Part shown: one piece after another, positions 16,776 through 27,100 of the stretch
Position numbering within the stretch: the stretch's first letter is position 1
Layout: every line of letters starts with the position of its first letter
Assembly (NCBI RefSeq): GCF_001729745.1
Contig: NZ_CP017186.1
Span: 3,720,001-3,784,000, forward strand
From: Enterobacter hormaechei subsp. hoffmannii
GTDB taxonomy: Bacteria; Pseudomonadota; Gammaproteobacteria; Enterobacterales; Enterobacteriaceae
DNA length: 64,000 nt
Direction: 5' to 3'
Position numbers and translations under genes: made by a program
Notes under the pieces: model-generated
What the model saw: the letters and a program-made list of their open reading frames with translations, nothing else
Databases searched by the model: none
What the model was told of the DNA's origin: nothing

Positions 16776-17930
16776 ATGGCAAAACACCTGTTTACGTCCG
16801 AGTCCGTATCAGAAGGACATCCTGATAAAATTGCTGACCAAATCTCCGATGCGGTGCTGGATGCGATCCTCGCGCAGGATCCAAAGGCGCGCGTAGCGTG
16901 TGAAACCTATGTCAAAACCGGCATGGTTCTGGTTGGCGGTGAGATCACCACCAGCGCATGGGTTGATATCGAAGAGATCACCCGTAACACGGTGCGTGAG
17001 ATCGGTTATGTACATTCTGATATGGGCTTTGATGCCAACTCCTGCGCCGTACTGAGCGCTATCGGCAAACAGTCCCCGGACATCAACCAGGGCGTTGACC
17101 GTGCCGATCCGCTGGAACAGGGCGCGGGCGACCAGGGCCTGATGTTCGGCTACGCGACCAACGAAACCGACGTGCTGATGCCAGCGCCGGTGACTTACGC
17201 ACACCGTCTGGTGCAGCGTCAGGCTGAAGTGCGTAAAAACGGCACCCTGCCGTGGCTGCGTCCGGATGCGAAAAGCCAGGTGACCTTCCAGTATGACGAC
17301 GGGAAAATCGTCGGCATTGATGCCGTGGTTCTTTCCACGCAGCATGCTGAAGAGATTGACCAGAAATCCCTGCAGGAAGCGGTGATGGAAGAGATCATCA
17401 AGCCGGTTCTGCCAACTGAATGGCTGAGCTCTGCGACCAAATTCTTCATCAACCCAACCGGACGCTTCGTTATCGGCGGCCCAATGGGTGACTGCGGTCT
17501 GACCGGTCGTAAAATCATCGTAGATACCTACGGCGGCATGGCGCGCCACGGTGGCGGCGCGTTCTCCGGTAAAGACCCGTCTAAAGTGGACCGTTCTGCG
17601 GCGTACGCTGCACGTTATGTGGCGAAAAACATCGTTGCTGCGGGCCTGGCTGACCGCTGTGAAATTCAGGTTTCCTACGCCATCGGCGTGGCTGAGCCAA
17701 CCTCCATCATGGTGGAAACCTTCGGTACTGAAAAAGTGCCTTCTGAACAGCTGACCCTGCTGGTGCGTGAGTTCTTCGACCTGCGTCCATACGGTCTGAT
17801 TCAGATGCTGGATCTGCTGCACCCAATCTACCAGGAAACCGCAGCGTACGGTCACTTTGGTCGCGAACATTTCCCTTGGGAAAAAACCGACAAAGCCGCC
17901 CTGCTGCGTGATGCTGCCGGTCTGAAATAA
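16776..17930 (+). CDS. metK: S-adenosylmethionine synthetase
   Basis: 384 residues, as in E. coli MetK. It makes S-adenosylmethionine from methionine and ATP as a cytoplasmic tetramer. Signature segments are visible: [20 protein letters not shown] at the N-terminus with the metal/ATP residues, [12 protein letters not shown] (about 117-128) and [16 protein letters not shown] (about 258-273). It is a single-gene unit, with MetJ boxes upstream and a hairpin terminator after. The enzyme links to the polyamine genes nearby because SAM is the aminopropyl source for spermidine. Confidence 0.98.
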   Translation: MAKHLFTSESVSEGHPDKIADQISDAVLDAILAQDPKARVACETYVKTGMVLVGGEITTSAWVDIEEITRNTVREIGYVHSDMGFDANSCAVLSAIGKQSPDINQGVDRADPLEQGAGDQGLMFGYATNETDVLMPAPVTYAHRLVQRQAEVRKNGTLPWLRPDAKSQVTFQYDDGKIVGIDAVVLSTQHAEEIDQKSLQEAVMEEIIKPVLPTEWLSSATKFFINPTGRFVIGGPMGDCGLTGRKIIVDTYGGMARHGGGAFSGKDPSKVDRSAAYAARYVAKNIVAAGLADRCEIQVSYAIGVAEPTSIMVETFGTEKVPSEQLTLLVREFFDLRPYGLIQMLDLLHPIYQETAAYGHFGREHFPWEKTDKAALLRDAAGLK

Positions 17931-17951
17931 TCGACTGCCAGCAGCTTAAAC

Positions 17952-17978
17952 AGGCCAACCTTTGTGCTGGCCTTTTTT
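17952..17978 (+). terminator. Rho-independent terminator of metK
   Basis: AGGCCA pairs with TGGCCT around a 10-base loop and is followed directly by a run of T, 22 bases after the metK stop. Confidence 0.85.
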
Positions 17979-17981
17979 ATG

Positions 17982-18060
17982 TCGGGTGGCGGCTATGCCT
18001 TACCTGACCTACGGGTAGTGAATTTTTGTAGGCCGGGTAAGGCGCAGCCGCCACCCGGCA
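17982..18060. repeat. REP/BIME element downstream of metK
   Basis: Two inverted copies of the classical enterobacterial REP sequence (GTGGCGGCTATGCCTTAC and GTAAGGCGCAGCCGCCAC) flank a short spacer containing GTAGGCCGGG. Further copies lie at 32056 and 34801. Confidence 0.85.
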
Positions 18061-18246
18061 ATGTTTGGAACCGTTTACACCTCACTCTCTATACCCCGCT
18101 TTCAGAATATTCTCTTTGCATGATCGCATTTCTTCTGCTGTTACATTCCCTTTCAGTTAAGTCTGAAATTTGTGCAAACGCGATGCATATCAATTAATTT
18201 ACCTCTATATTTTCAAAGCTTTAATTATTTTTACGGTTACAAACTA

Positions 18247-18262
18247 GTGTAACCGATTACAC
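18247..18262. promoter_or_regulatory. GalR/GalS operator upstream of galP
   Basis: GTGTAACCGATTACAC agrees with the Gal operator consensus GTGNAANCGNTTNCAC at every defined position. It lies 85 bases before the galP ATG and five bases before a CRP site. Confidence 0.85.
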
Positions 18263-18265
18263 CGT

Positions 18266-18281
18266 TGTGATTTGACTCACA
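18266..18281. promoter_or_regulatory. CRP site upstream of galP
   Basis: TGTGATTTGACTCACA matches the TGTGA(N6)TCACA consensus perfectly and adjoins the Gal operator, as in E. coli galP. Confidence 0.85.
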
Positions 18282-18346
18282 TATTTTTATGAGCCGCTCA
18301 CCTACTCTTAATATCGTAAAAACTGATAACCCAACTGGAGGGCATA

Positions 18347-19744
18347 ATGCCTGACAATAATAAACAGGGGCGTACGTCCAATAAGGCAATGACGTTCTTC
18401 GTCTGCTTCCTCGCCGCTCTGGCAGGATTACTCTTTGGCCTGGATATTGGCGTAATTGCCGGTGCATTACCTTTCATCACCGATGAGTTCCAGATTAGCG
18501 CACACACTCAGGAATGGGTGGTCAGCTCCATGATGTTCGGTGCCGCCGTCGGCGCGGTCGGCAGCGGCTGGCTCTCCTTTAAGCTCGGGCGTAAAAAGAG
18601 CCTGATGATCGGCGCGATCCTGTTCGTTGCCGGCTCACTGTTCTCTGCCGCTGCGCCTAACGTTGAAGTGCTGATCCTCTCCCGCGTGCTGCTCGGTCTG
18701 GCAGTGGGCGTGGCGTCTTATACTGCCCCGCTGTACCTGTCTGAAATCGCACCGGAAAAAATCCGCGGCAGCATGATTTCCATGTACCAGCTGATGATCA
18801 CCATCGGTATTCTGGGGGCTTATCTTTCCGATACCGCCTTCAGCTACAGCGGCGCATGGCGCTGGATGCTGGGCGTCATCATCATTCCGGCCATTCTGCT
18901 GCTGATTGGTGTCTTCTTCCTGCCGGACAGCCCGCGCTGGTTCGCCGCCAAACGCCGCTTCCACGATGCCGAACGCGTGCTCTTACGCCTGCGTGATACC
19001 AGCGCCGAAGCCAAAAACGAGCTGGAAGAGATCCGCGAAAGCCTGAAGGTCAAACAGTCCGGCTGGGCGCTGTTCAAAGAGAACAGCAACTTCCGCCGCG
19101 CGGTGTTCCTCGGTGTGCTGTTACAGATCATGCAACAGTTCACCGGGATGAACGTCATCATGTATTACGCGCCGAAAATCTTCGAACTGGCGGGCTACAC
19201 CAACACCACCGAACAGATGTGGGGCACCGTGATCGTCGGCCTGACCAACGTGCTGGCGACCTTTATCGCTATCGGTCTGGTGGACCGCTGGGGGCGTAAA
19301 CCAACCCTGACGCTGGGCTTCCTGGTGATGGCCATCGGGATGGGCGTGCTGGGTACCATGATGCACATGGGCATTCACTCCCCAACGGCACAGTACTTCG
19401 CCGTGGCGATGCTGCTGATGTTTATCATTGGGTTTGCGATGAGCGCCGGTCCGCTGATTTGGGTACTGTGTTCTGAGATCCAGCCGCTGAAAGGGCGTGA
19501 TTTTGGTATCACCTGCTCTACCGCAACCAACTGGATTGCCAACATGATCGTCGGCGCAACGTTCCTGACCATGCTCAATACCCTGGGTAATGCCAATACC
19601 TTCTGGGTCTACGCCGGTCTGAACCTGTTCTTTATTGTTCTCACGATCTGGCTGGTTCCTGAAACCAAACATGTTTCACTGGAACACATTGAACGTAACC
19701 TGATGAAAGGTCGTCCTCTGCGCGAAATCGGCGCACACGACTGA
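18347..19744 (+). CDS. galP: Galactose:H+ symporter
   Basis: 465 residues (E. coli GalP 464), an MFS sugar porter with 12 membrane segments. Diagnostic motifs are present: [15 protein letters not shown] after helix 2, [10 protein letters not shown] after helix 4, QQFTGMN in helix 7, DRWGRK after helix 8 and PETKHVSLE near the C-terminus. It imports galactose, and also glucose, with protons across the inner membrane. Upstream GalR/GalS and CRP sites show induction by galactose and catabolite control. Start ATG 18347 has GGAGG eight bases ahead. A strong hairpin follows the gene. Confidence 0.97.
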   Translation: MPDNNKQGRTSNKAMTFFVCFLAALAGLLFGLDIGVIAGALPFITDEFQISAHTQEWVVSSMMFGAAVGAVGSGWLSFKLGRKKSLMIGAILFVAGSLFSAAAPNVEVLILSRVLLGLAVGVASYTAPLYLSEIAPEKIRGSMISMYQLMITIGILGAYLSDTAFSYSGAWRWMLGVIIIPAILLLIGVFFLPDSPRWFAAKRRFHDAERVLLRLRDTSAEAKNELEEIRESLKVKQSGWALFKENSNFRRAVFLGVLLQIMQQFTGMNVIMYYAPKIFELAGYTNTTEQMWGTVIVGLTNVLATFIAIGLVDRWGRKPTLTLGFLVMAIGMGVLGTMMHMGIHSPTAQYFAVAMLLMFIIGFAMSAGPLIWVLCSEIQPLKGRDFGITCSTATNWIANMIVGATFLTMLNTLGNANTFWVYAGLNLFFIVLTIWLVPETKHVSLEHIERNLMKGRPLREIGAHD

Positions 19745-19751
19745 TCCTCCT

Positions 19752-19780
19752 GCGGGGAGGCGCCTCTTGCGCCTCCCCGC
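19752..19780 (+). terminator. GC-rich hairpin after galP
   Basis: A perfect 12-bp stem (GCGGGGAGGCGC with GCGCCTCCCCGC) and a five-base loop begin eight bases after the galP stop. The following tract is only moderately T-rich, so termination strength is uncertain. Confidence 0.7.
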
Positions 19781-19803
19781 TTCCCGCTTTATGCTCTGCC
19801 CCT

Positions 19804-20301
19804 ATGAAATCTCCCCGTCTCCCCATCGCCATTCAGCAAGCCGTTATGCGCAGCCTGCGGGAAAAACTCGCCCAGGCCAACCTGAAGCTCGGCCGCAATT
19901 ATCCTGAACCGAAGCTGGTCTATCAGCAGCGTGGCACCGCGGCGGGCACCGCCTGGCTGGAATCGTATGAGATCCGCCTGAATCCGGTGTTGATGATGGA
20001 AAATCAGCAGGCGTTTATCGAAGAAGTGGTGCCGCACGAGCTGGCCCACCTTCTGGTGTGGAAACACTTTGGCCGCGTCGCGCCGCACGGCAAAGAGTGG
20101 AAATGGATGATGGAGGCGGTGCTCGGCGTTCCGGCTCGCCGCACCCACCAGTTCGAGCTGGAATCGGTACGCCGCAATACGTTTCCCTACCGCTGCCAGT
20201 GCCAGCAGCACCAGCTTACCGTCCGCCGTCACAACCGCGTGGTGCGCGGCGAGGCTACCTATCGCTGCGTAAAGTGCGGCGAACCACTGGTGGCGGAATA
20301 A
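19804..20301 (+). CDS. sprT: SprT-family zinc metalloprotease-like protein
   Basis: 165 residues, the length of E. coli SprT. The zinc motif HELAH (about residues 79-83, in [15 protein letters not shown]) and a C-terminal zinc ribbon (CQCQQHQL... CVKCGEPL) define the SprT family, related to eukaryotic Spartan. Its E. coli role is poorly known. It follows galP after a hairpin and precedes endA, as in K-12. Start ATG 19804 has no strong ribosome site, but agrees with the family N-terminus. Confidence 0.93.
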   Translation: MKSPRLPIAIQQAVMRSLREKLAQANLKLGRNYPEPKLVYQQRGTAAGTAWLESYEIRLNPVLMMENQQAFIEEVVPHELAHLLVWKHFGRVAPHGKEWKWMMEAVLGVPARRTHQFELESVRRNTFPYRCQCQQHQLTVRRHNRVVRGEATYRCVKCGEPLVAE

Positions 20302-20395
20302 TCGCTCGAACTTTCAGGAACTTTCCTGATCTGACTGATTGCATACGGGAACAACATTCGTTACGTTGCGGGCTCGTTTTGACACGGAGTGTAAG

Positions 20396-21103
20396 ATGTC
20401 CCGTAATGTTTCTCTCGCAGTCGCTTTTCTGGCGACGGCGCTCTCCGGCCATGCTCTGGCCGACGGTATTCACAGTTTCTCACAGGCAAAAACCGCAGGC
20501 GTAAAGATTAACGCCGACGTACCGGGTGATTTCTACTGCGGCTGTAAAATTAACTGGCAGGGTAAGAAAGGGGTCGTGGATCTGGGATCCTGCGGCTATA
20601 AGGTGCGCAAGAACGAGAACCGCGCCAGCCGAATCGAATGGGAACACGTTGTTCCGGCCTGGCAGTTTGGCCACCAGCGCCAGTGCTGGCAGGACGGTGG
20701 ACGTAAAAATTGCGCAAAAGATCCGGTCTACCGCCAGATGGAAAGCGATATGCACAACCTGCAACCCGCAGTGGGTGAAGTCAATGGCGACCGCGGAAAC
20801 TTCATGTACAGCCAGTGGAACGGTGGCGAAGGCCAGTACGGTCAGTGCGCCATGAAGGTCGATTTCAAAGAGAAACTCGCCGAACCGCCTGCCCGCGCGC
20901 GCGGCAGCATCGCCCGCACTTACTTCTATATGCGTGACCGCTACGATCTCAACCTTTCCCGCCAGCAGACGCAACTCTTCAATGCCTGGGACAAGCTCTA
21001 CCCGGTGACGGACTGGGAATGCCAGCGCGACGAACGTATCGCCAAAGTCCAGGGGAATCACAACCCTTACGTCCAGCGGGCTTGCCAGGCGCAAAAGAGC
21101 TAA
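20396..21103 (+). CDS. endA: Endonuclease I, periplasmic
   Basis: 235 residues from ATG 20396 with GGAG ahead; longer upstream readings lack support. A signal peptide of about 22 residues ends HALA-DG, so the mature enzyme is periplasmic, where it cuts double-stranded DNA. The beta-beta-alpha-metal nuclease centre lies in [12 protein letters not shown] (about 80-91) with NGDRGNF downstream. Cysteines that form disulfides in the E. coli enzyme are retained (FYCGCKINW and others). The sequence follows E. coli EndA closely through the C-terminal [11 protein letters not shown]. Confidence 0.97.
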   Translation: MSRNVSLAVAFLATALSGHALADGIHSFSQAKTAGVKINADVPGDFYCGCKINWQGKKGVVDLGSCGYKVRKNENRASRIEWEHVVPAWQFGHQRQCWQDGGRKNCAKDPVYRQMESDMHNLQPAVGEVNGDRGNFMYSQWNGGEGQYGQCAMKVDFKEKLAEPPARARGSIARTYFYMRDRYDLNLSRQQTQLFNAWDKLYPVTDWECQRDERIAKVQGNHNPYVQRACQAQKS

Positions 21104-21154
21104 CCTACACTACGGCAATTCGCTTATATCGCATGACACATGGAATTTCTGACT

Positions 21155-21886
21155 ATGCGCATCCCTCGCATCTATCACCCTGAACTGATTACCCTAGGCG
21201 GCGAAATCGCCCTGTCTGATGATGCCGCAAACCACGTAGGCCGCGTGCTGCGCATGGGCGCAGGCCAGGCGATTCAGCTCTTTGACGGCTCTAATCAGAT
21301 TTTTGACGCTGAAATTACGCGCGCCGATAAAAAAAGCGTGCACGTGAAGGTGCTGCGTGGCGACGTGGACGACCGGGAATCCCCGCTGCACATTCACCTT
21401 GGCCAGGTGATGTCGCGCGGGGAAAAGATGGAGTTCACCATTCAGAAATCCATTGAACTGGGTGTAAGCCTCATTACGCCACTTTTTTCTGAGCGCTGCG
21501 GCGTTAAACTGGATGCGGAACGTCTGAACAAAAAGATCCAGCAGTGGCAGAAAATTGCCATTGCAGCCTGTGAACAGAGTGGCCGCAACCGCATCCCGGA
21601 GATCCGCCCGGCGATGGATCTGGAGGACTGGTGTGCAGAAGAGGAAAGCGGGCTTAAGCTTAATCTTCATCCGCGCGCCAGCGCCAGCATCAATACGCTG
21701 CCGCTGCCCGTTGAGCGCGTACGCCTGCTGATTGGCCCGGAAGGCGGCCTGTCGGCTGACGAAATTGCCATGACGGCGCGTTACCAGTTTACTGATATTC
21801 TGTTGGGACCTCGCGTTCTGCGCACTGAGACAACGGCACTCACCGCCATTACCGCGCTACAGGTGCGATTTGGCGATCTGGGTTGA
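21155..21886 (+). CDS. rsmE: 16S rRNA m3U1498 methyltransferase
   Basis: 243 residues from [10 protein letters not shown], the same beginning as E. coli RsmE; ATG 21140 would add five residues. It methylates N3 of U1498 in 16S rRNA using SAM. An N-terminal PUA-like domain (1-70) and a C-terminal SPOUT knot are expected; the knot shows as [14 protein letters not shown] (about 190-203) and [13 protein letters not shown] (about 216-228). It is followed by gshB in 27 bases, suggesting an operon with gshB-yqgE-ruvX. Confidence 0.95.
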   Translation: MRIPRIYHPELITLGGEIALSDDAANHVGRVLRMGAGQAIQLFDGSNQIFDAEITRADKKSVHVKVLRGDVDDRESPLHIHLGQVMSRGEKMEFTIQKSIELGVSLITPLFSERCGVKLDAERLNKKIQQWQKIAIAACEQSGRNRIPEIRPAMDLEDWCAEEESGLKLNLHPRASASINTLPLPVERVRLLIGPEGGLSADEIAMTARYQFTDILLGPRVLRTETTALTAITALQVRFGDLG

Positions 21887-21913
21887 AGCAAAGACCCATA
21901 ACCGGAGAAGAAG

Positions 21914-22861
21914 ATGATTAAGCTCGGCATCGTGATGGACCCCATCGCAAACATTAACATTAAGAAAGATTCCAGCTTCGCTATGCTGCTGGAAGCGCAG
22001 CGTCGCGGCTATGAACTCCACTATATGGAGATGAACGATCTGTACCTGATCAACGGTGAAGCCCGCGCACGTACCCGCATCGTTAACGTCGAGCAGAACT
22101 ACGAAAAATGGTACGAATTCGGCACCGAGCAGGATATTGCCCTGGCCGACCTTAACGTCATCCTGATGCGTAAAGATCCGCCGTTCGACACCGAATACAT
22201 TTACTCCACCTATATCCTTGAACGTGCCGAAGAGAAAGGCACGCTGATCGTCAACAAGCCGCAGAGCCTGCGCGACTGCAACGAGAAGCTCTATACCGCA
22301 TGGTTCTCTGACCTGACGCCGGAAACGCTGGTCACCCGCAGCAAAACGCAGCTGAAAGAATTCTGGCAGAAGCACGGCGACATCATCATGAAGCCGCTGG
22401 ACGGCATGGGCGGCGCATCGATCTTCCGCGTGAAAGAGGGCGACCCGAACATTGGCGTGATTGCCGAAACGCTGACCGAGCTGGGGACCCGCTACTGCAT
22501 GGCGCAAAACTATCTGCCGGCCATTAAAGACGGCGACAAGCGTGTGCTGGTTGTAGACGGCGAGCCGGTGCCTTACTGCCTGGCGCGTATCCCGCAGGGT
22601 GGTGAAACCCGTGGCAACCTGGCGGCCGGAGGTCGTGGCGAACCGCGTCCGTTAAGCGAAAGCGACTGGGAAATTGCCCGCCGCGTCGGCCCTACGCTGA
22701 AAGCCAAAGGCCTGATCTTCGTTGGCCTCGATATCATCGGCGATCGTCTGACCGAAGTGAACGTCACCAGCCCGACCTGCATTCGTGAGATCGAAGCGGA
22801 ATTCCCGATCTCGATCACCGGAATGCTGATGGACGCTATCGAAAAACGTTTACAGAAATAA
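21914..22861 (+). CDS. gshB: Glutathione synthetase
   Basis: 315 residues, an ATP-grasp ligase that joins gamma-glutamylcysteine and glycine to form glutathione. Characteristic segments are [25 protein letters not shown] at the N-terminus (positions 1-25, here named by its ends), [13 protein letters not shown] (about 158-170) for ATP and [14 protein letters not shown] (about 277-290). A GGAGAAG site precedes the ATG. The gene ends shortly before a strong hairpin with a T run. Confidence 0.97.
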   Translation: MIKLGIVMDPIANINIKKDSSFAMLLEAQRRGYELHYMEMNDLYLINGEARARTRIVNVEQNYEKWYEFGTEQDIALADLNVILMRKDPPFDTEYIYSTYILERAEEKGTLIVNKPQSLRDCNEKLYTAWFSDLTPETLVTRSKTQLKEFWQKHGDIIMKPLDGMGGASIFRVKEGDPNIGVIAETLTELGTRYCMAQNYLPAIKDGDKRVLVVDGEPVPYCLARIPQGGETRGNLAAGGRGEPRPLSESDWEIARRVGPTLKAKGLIFVGLDIIGDRLTEVNVTSPTCIREIEAEFPISITGMLMDAIEKRLQK

Positions 22862-22866
22862 CCTGT

Positions 22867-22910
22867 GACAGCGCCTGTGTTTATCCCCATACTGGGCGCT
22901 GTCGCTTTTT
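22867..22910 (+). terminator. Hairpin terminator after gshB
   Basis: GACAGCGCC pairs with GGCGCTGTC, followed by GCTTTTT. It lies six bases after the gshB stop and 26 bases before yqgE, so some transcripts should end here. Confidence 0.8.
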
Positions 22911-22935
22911 AAACCAGGAAACAGTACCTCTGACA

Positions 22936-23496
22936 ATGAATTTACAGCATCACTTTCTTATTGCCATGCCTGCTCTCCAGGATCCGATTTTCCGCCGCGC
23001 CGTGGTCTATATTTGCGAATACAACGAAGACGGCGCAATGGGGATTATCATCAATAAGCCGCTGGAAAACCTTCAGGTCGAAGGCATTCTGGACAAGCTG
23101 AAAATCCCTGCTGAAGCGCGGCTGCCGGAAATCCGTCTTGATAAACCGGTGATGCTCGGCGGACCGCTTGCAGAAGATCGTGGCTTTATCCTGCATACCC
23201 CGCCGGTTTTCTCGTCCAGCATTCGTATCTCCGATAACACCGTCGTCACCACCTCTCGCGATGTGCTCGAAACACTGGGCACGGCAAATCAGCCTTCTGA
23301 GGTGCTGGTTGCGCTCGGCTACGCTTCCTGGGAAAAAGGGCAGCTGGAACAAGAAATTCTGGACAACGCCTGGCTGACGGCCCCTGCGGATATGAATATC
23401 CTGTTTAAAACCCCTATCGCCGATCGCTGGCGTGACGCGGCAAAACTGATTGGCATTGATATTCTGACCATGCCTGGCGTTGCGGGGCACGCGTAA
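22936..23496 (+). CDS. yqgE: YqgE/AlgH family protein (UPF0301)
   Basis: 186 residues, close to E. coli YqgE (187). Family hallmarks are [24 protein letters not shown] (residues about 19-42, described here by position), LGGPL and the [12 protein letters not shown] segment. The family's molecular function is not established; the AlgH name comes from a reported alginate link in Pseudomonas. TAATG overlap with ruvX shows translational coupling, and the pair is conserved widely. Confidence 0.93.
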   Translation: MNLQHHFLIAMPALQDPIFRRAVVYICEYNEDGAMGIIINKPLENLQVEGILDKLKIPAEARLPEIRLDKPVMLGGPLAEDRGFILHTPPVFSSSIRISDNTVVTTSRDVLETLGTANQPSEVLVALGYASWEKGQLEQEILDNAWLTAPADMNILFKTPIADRWRDAAKLIGIDILTMPGVAGHA

Positions 23497-23912
23497 TGAG
23501 CGGCACCCTTCTCGCCTTTGACTTCGGCACCAAAAGCATCGGCGTCGCTGTGGGTCAACGGATCACCGGCACCGCCCGCCCGCTCACAGCGCTGAAAGCT
23601 AACGACGGCACGCCGGACTGGAACCTTATTGAGCGCTTGCTCAAAGAGTGGCAGCCGGACGACGTGATTGTCGGTCTGCCGCTGAACATGGACGGCACCG
23701 AGCAGCCGCTTACCGCCCGCGCACGCAAGTTCGCGAACAAAATCCATGGCCGCTTTGGCGTCTCCGTTAAGCTGCACGATGAACGTTTGAGCACCGTCGA
23801 GGCACGCGCTGGCCTGTTCGAGCACGGTGGCTTCCGGGCGTTGAACAAAGGCAGCGTGGATTCAGCTTCAGCCGTCATTATCCTCGAAAGCTATTTCGAA
23901 CAGGGTTACTGA
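23496..23912 (+). CDS. ruvX: Holliday junction resolvase-like / pre-16S rRNA nuclease
   Basis: 138 residues with the RNase H-like fold start [16 protein letters not shown], where D7 is the first catalytic acid; [11 protein letters not shown] and [11 protein letters not shown] follow in the family order. Known as YqgF, it processes the 5' end of 16S rRNA in E. coli and was proposed as a junction resolvase. It overlaps yqgE by one base. The C-terminus faces the convergent yggR gene 10 bases on. Confidence 0.94.
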   Translation: MSGTLLAFDFGTKSIGVAVGQRITGTARPLTALKANDGTPDWNLIERLLKEWQPDDVIVGLPLNMDGTEQPLTARARKFANKIHGRFGVSVKLHDERLSTVEARAGLFEHGGFRALNKGSVDSASAVIILESYFEQGY

Positions 23913-23922
23913 GCGCCGGGGC

Positions 23923-24903
23923 CTACAGCCGCCCCTGCGCCCGTCGCTCCGCCAGACTCTGCTCAAAGTTCTGCATCCCCGCCTGCTGCCCCGTTTGAAT
24001 AATGCCCGGCAGTTGCCAGGTTTTGCCTTCGCGGATCAGGTTTGCCGCCGCCGACGTATTCACCAGTAGCTCATACAGCGCCACGCGCCCGCCCTGGACA
24101 TCCTGACGCAGCTTCTGCGCCAGTACCGCACGCAGGCTTCCCGCCAGCTGATTACGAACCGGATCTTTCTCCTGCGCCGGGAAGGTATCGACCAGGCGCT
24201 CGATCGCCTGCGCCGCGCCGCGCGTGTGCAGCGTGGCCAACACCAGATGGCCAGTCTCAGCCGCCGTCAGCGCCAGGCGTATCGTCTCGCTGTCGCGCAG
24301 CTCACCAAGCAGAATCACATCCGGATCTTCACGCAGCGCACTGCGCAGGGCCTCGGCAAAGGACGGGCTATGCTGGCCTATCTCCCGCTGCCGGATGAGG
24401 CAACGTTCACTCTGGTACATAAACTCCACCGGATCTTCCAGGGTCAGAATGTGCCCGTCCGTATGGTGATTGAGAAAATCGACCATCGCGGCCAGGGTGG
24501 TCGATTTCCCGCTGCCGGTGGCGCCGGTGACCAGAATCAGGCCATTGTCATTGGACAAAAGCTCCGGGATCGCGCGCGGCACGCCTAGCGCAGAGAGCTG
24601 CGGACACGTCAGCGGCAACAGGCGTAGCGCGATCGAAACGCCGTGCATATGCTTAAACGCACTGCCGCGCAGCCGCTGACCGCCTGTGAGGGTAACGGCA
24701 AAATCTACCTGCCCGTTTGCCCACCAGGCACCCTGCTGCTCGTCGTTGAGCCACGCTTTTAATAACGCCTCCACATCGGGGGGCGGAAACGGCGCAGGTT
24801 CAAGACGGCCTGACCTGCGCCAGCGCGGTGGTGAATCACTGCACAGGTGTAGATCGGAGACGTTATGCTTTACACTAAGGGCCACAATTTCTTCCACATC
24901 CAT
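23923..24903 (-). CDS. yggR: PilT-like type IV pilus retraction ATPase family protein
   Basis: 326 residues from ATG 24903, chosen by GAGGAG six bases ahead and agreement with E. coli YggR; an open extension to 24978 is not supported. Walker A is GATGSGKST (about 134), the Asp box LTLEDPVE, Walker B VILLGELRD and the His box TLHTRGAAQA follow. It is a PilT-type hexameric ATPase, but no pilus genes are nearby, so its client machine is unclear, as in E. coli. It diverges from yggS with 17 bases between starts. Confidence 0.93.
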   Translation of the reverse strand: MDVEEIVALSVKHNVSDLHLCSDSPPRWRRSGRLEPAPFPPPDVEALLKAWLNDEQQGAWWANGQVDFAVTLTGGQRLRGSAFKHMHGVSIALRLLPLTCPQLSALGVPRAIPELLSNDNGLILVTGATGSGKSTTLAAMVDFLNHHTDGHILTLEDPVEFMYQSERCLIRQREIGQHSPSFAEALRSALREDPDVILLGELRDSETIRLALTAAETGHLVLATLHTRGAAQAIERLVDTFPAQEKDPVRNQLAGSLRAVLAQKLRQDVQGGRVALYELLVNTSAAANLIREGKTWQLPGIIQTGQQAGMQNFEQSLAERRAQGRL

Positions 24904-24920
24904 AGACAACTCCTCGGAAA

Positions 24921-25622
24921 ATGAACGACATTGCGCATAACCTGGCACAGGTCCGGGACAAAATCTCAGCCGCGGCAACGCGTTGCGGCCGTGCTTCAGA
25001 AGAAATTACGTTGCTTGCAGTCAGCAAAACCAAGCCTGCGAGCGCCATCGCAGAAGCGATAGCCGCCGGTCATCGTGCCTTTGGTGAAAACTATGTGCAG
25101 GAAGGCGTAGATAAGATTCGCGCTTTCCGGGAGCGGGAAAATACAGACCTGCAGTGGCACTTTATCGGTCCGCTACAGTCGAACAAAAGCCGTCTGGTAG
25201 CAGAGCACTTCGACTGGTGTCACACCATCGATCGTCTGCGTATCGCTACCCGTTTGAGCGACCAGCGCCCTATGGAGATGCCAGCGCTTAACGTGCTGAT
25301 TCAAATCAACATCAGTGATGAAAACAGCAAGTCCGGCATTACGCTGAGCGAACTGGATGCGCTGGCGACGGACGTGGCGGCGCTGCCGCGCTTAACCCTG
25401 CGCGGACTGATGGCCATTCCGGCACCAGAGTCAAGTTATGAAAGGCAGTTTGCCGTAGCACAGCAAATGGCTGTAGCATTTGAGGCGCTTAAAGCGCGCT
25501 ATGACACGGTAGACACGCTTTCTCTGGGCATGTCGGACGATATGGAAGCCGCCATCGCGGCAGGCAGCACCATGGTGCGCATCGGCACAGCAATTTTCGG
25601 TGCGCGCGATTACACCCAATAA
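24921..25622 (+). CDS. yggS: PLP homeostasis protein (PLPBP family)
   Basis: 233 residues, a single-domain alanine-racemase-fold protein that binds pyridoxal phosphate. The PLP lysine is in LLAVSKTKP (about residue 36), and FGENYVQEG, WHFIGPLQSNK and LSLGMSDDMEAAI follow as in all YggS/PROSC proteins. It has no known enzymatic activity, but maintains vitamin B6 and amino acid balance in E. coli. First gene of yggS-yggT-yggU-rdgB-hemW. Confidence 0.96.
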   Translation: MNDIAHNLAQVRDKISAAATRCGRASEEITLLAVSKTKPASAIAEAIAAGHRAFGENYVQEGVDKIRAFRERENTDLQWHFIGPLQSNKSRLVAEHFDWCHTIDRLRIATRLSDQRPMEMPALNVLIQINISDENSKSGITLSELDALATDVAALPRLTLRGLMAIPAPESSYERQFAVAQQMAVAFEALKARYDTVDTLSLGMSDDMEAAIAAGSTMVRIGTAIFGARDYTQ

Positions 25623-25643
25623 TAAGGAAACCTGAGGAACGCC

Positions 25644-26210
25644 ATGAAGACGTTGACTTTCCTGCTTTCAACGGTCATTGAACTGTATACGATGGCGCTG
25701 CTACTGCGCGTCTGGATGCAGTGGGCCCGTTGTGATTTTTACAATCCATTCTCACAATTTATCGTGAAAATCACGCAGCCCATTGTGGGGCCGCTTCGCC
25801 GCATCATTCCGGCAATGGGGCCGATTGACAGTTCATCTCTGCTGATGGCGTTTATTCTGAGCGTTATCAAAGCGATCGTGCTGTTTATGGTCATCACTTT
25901 CCAGCCGATTATCTGGATTTCAGCCGTTCTGATCCTGGTTAAAACCGTCGGCTCGCTGATCTTCTGGGTCCTGCTGGTGATGGCGATTATGAGCTGGGTA
26001 AGCCGGGGCCGTAGCCCGGTGGAGTACGCGTTGATTCAGCTGACTGAACCATTGCTGCGTCCGATCCGTAGCCTGCTGCCTGCGATGGGCGGAATCGACT
26101 TCTCCCCGATGCTTCTCGTTTTGCTGCTGTACGTGCTGAATATGGGTATCGCGGAACTGTTACAGGCGACGGGTAATATGCTGCTGCCGGGGCTGTGGAT
26201 GGCGTTATGA
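25644..26210 (+). CDS. yggT: YggT family integral membrane protein
   Basis: 188 residues made of two copies of the YGGT repeat, each with two hydrophobic helices and a short amphipathic turn ([17 protein letters not shown] near 48 and [17 protein letters not shown] near 137). Inner-membrane, biochemical role not established. It lies 21 bases after yggS and overlaps yggU by four bases (ATGA). Confidence 0.94.
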   Translation: MKTLTFLLSTVIELYTMALLLRVWMQWARCDFYNPFSQFIVKITQPIVGPLRRIIPAMGPIDSSSLLMAFILSVIKAIVLFMVITFQPIIWISAVLILVKTVGSLIFWVLLVMAIMSWVSRGRSPVEYALIQLTEPLLRPIRSLLPAMGGIDFSPMLLVLLLYVLNMGIAELLQATGNMLLPGLWMAL

Positions 26211-26503
26211 GTGCAGTTAGCCCCTGCGCCGACGGGCTGGTTTTACGGCTGTACATTCAGCCGAAAGCCAGCCGCGACAGCATTGTTGGGCTGCATGGCG
26301 ACGAGCTAAAAGTCGCCATCACTGCCCCGCCCGTTGACGGCCAGGCGAATGCGCATCTGACTAAATATCTGGCAAAACAGTTTCGCGTCGCTAAAAGCCA
26401 GGTCATCATTGAGAAAGGTGAACTTGGCCGGCATAAACAGGTAAAAATCCTTAACCCGCAATCTATCCCGACGGAAGTCGCGGCTCTGACAAAACAGGAC
26501 TAA
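26207..26503 (+). CDS. yggU: YggU family protein (UPF0235/DUF167)
   Basis: 98 residues from ATG 26207 ([16 protein letters not shown]), coupled to the yggT stop; the upstream ATG at 26195 is inside yggT and unlikely. The conserved core [16 protein letters not shown] and [12 protein letters not shown] is present. The family's structure is known, its function is not. It is followed by rdgB three bases later. Confidence 0.93.
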   Translation: MSAVSPCADGLVLRLYIQPKASRDSIVGLHGDELKVAITAPPVDGQANAHLTKYLAKQFRVAKSQVIIEKGELGRHKQVKILNPQSIPTEVAALTKQD

Positions 26504-26506
26504 ACC

Positions 26507-27100
26507 ATGCAGAAAGTTGTTCTCGCCACCGGTAACGCCGGTAAAGTGCGCGAGCTGGCCTCGCTATTACATGATTTTGGGCTGGACGTGGTGGCTCAGA
26601 CCGAGCTGGGCGTGGACTCCGCCGAAGAAACCGGCCTGACGTTTATCGAAAACGCCATTCTGAAAGCGCGCCATGCGGCGCAGATCACCGGGCTGCCCGC
26701 GATTGCCGATGACTCCGGTCTGGCCGTGGATTTTCTGGGCGGTGCGCCGGGGATTTACTCCGCCCGCTATTCCGGGGTGGACGCCACCGACCAGCAGAAC
26801 CTGGAAAAGCTGCTTGTGGCCCTGAACGACGTCCCTGACGAACAGCGTACCGCGCAGTTCCACTGCGTGCTGGTCTACATGCGTCACGCGGAAGATCCCA
26901 CGCCGATTGTCTGTCACGGCAGCTGGCCGGGCGTGATCACCCGTGAAGCGGCGGGCAACGGCGGCTTTGGTTACGACCCGATTTTCTTTGTCCCGACCGA
27001 GGGCAAAACCGCTGCGGAACTCACCCGCGAAGAGAAAAGCGCGATCTCCCACCGTGGACGCGCCCTGAAACTGTTACTGGAAGCACTGCGTAATGGCTAA
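26507..27100 (+). CDS. rdgB: dITP/XTP pyrophosphatase
   Basis: 197 residues, Ham1 family. It hydrolyses non-canonical purine triphosphates (dITP, XTP) to monophosphates, keeping deaminated bases out of DNA. The N-terminal [12 protein letters not shown], the DDSGL metal/catalytic segment (about 68-72), GFGYDP (about 148) and SHRGRAL (about 178) are diagnostic. It overlaps hemW by eight bases. Confidence 0.96.
   Translation: MQKVVLATGNAGKVRELASLLHDFGLDVVAQTELGVDSAEETGLTFIENAILKARHAAQITGLPAIADDSGLAVDFLGGAPGIYSARYSGVDATDQQNLEKLLVALNDVPDEQRTAQFHCVLVYMRHAEDPTPIVCHGSWPGVITREAAGNGGFGYDPIFFVPTEGKTAAELTREEKSAISHRGRALKLLLEALRNG

Noticed and set aside
16809..17870. 353-codon frame opposite metK
   Set aside because: Complementary to metK throughout, with no independent support.
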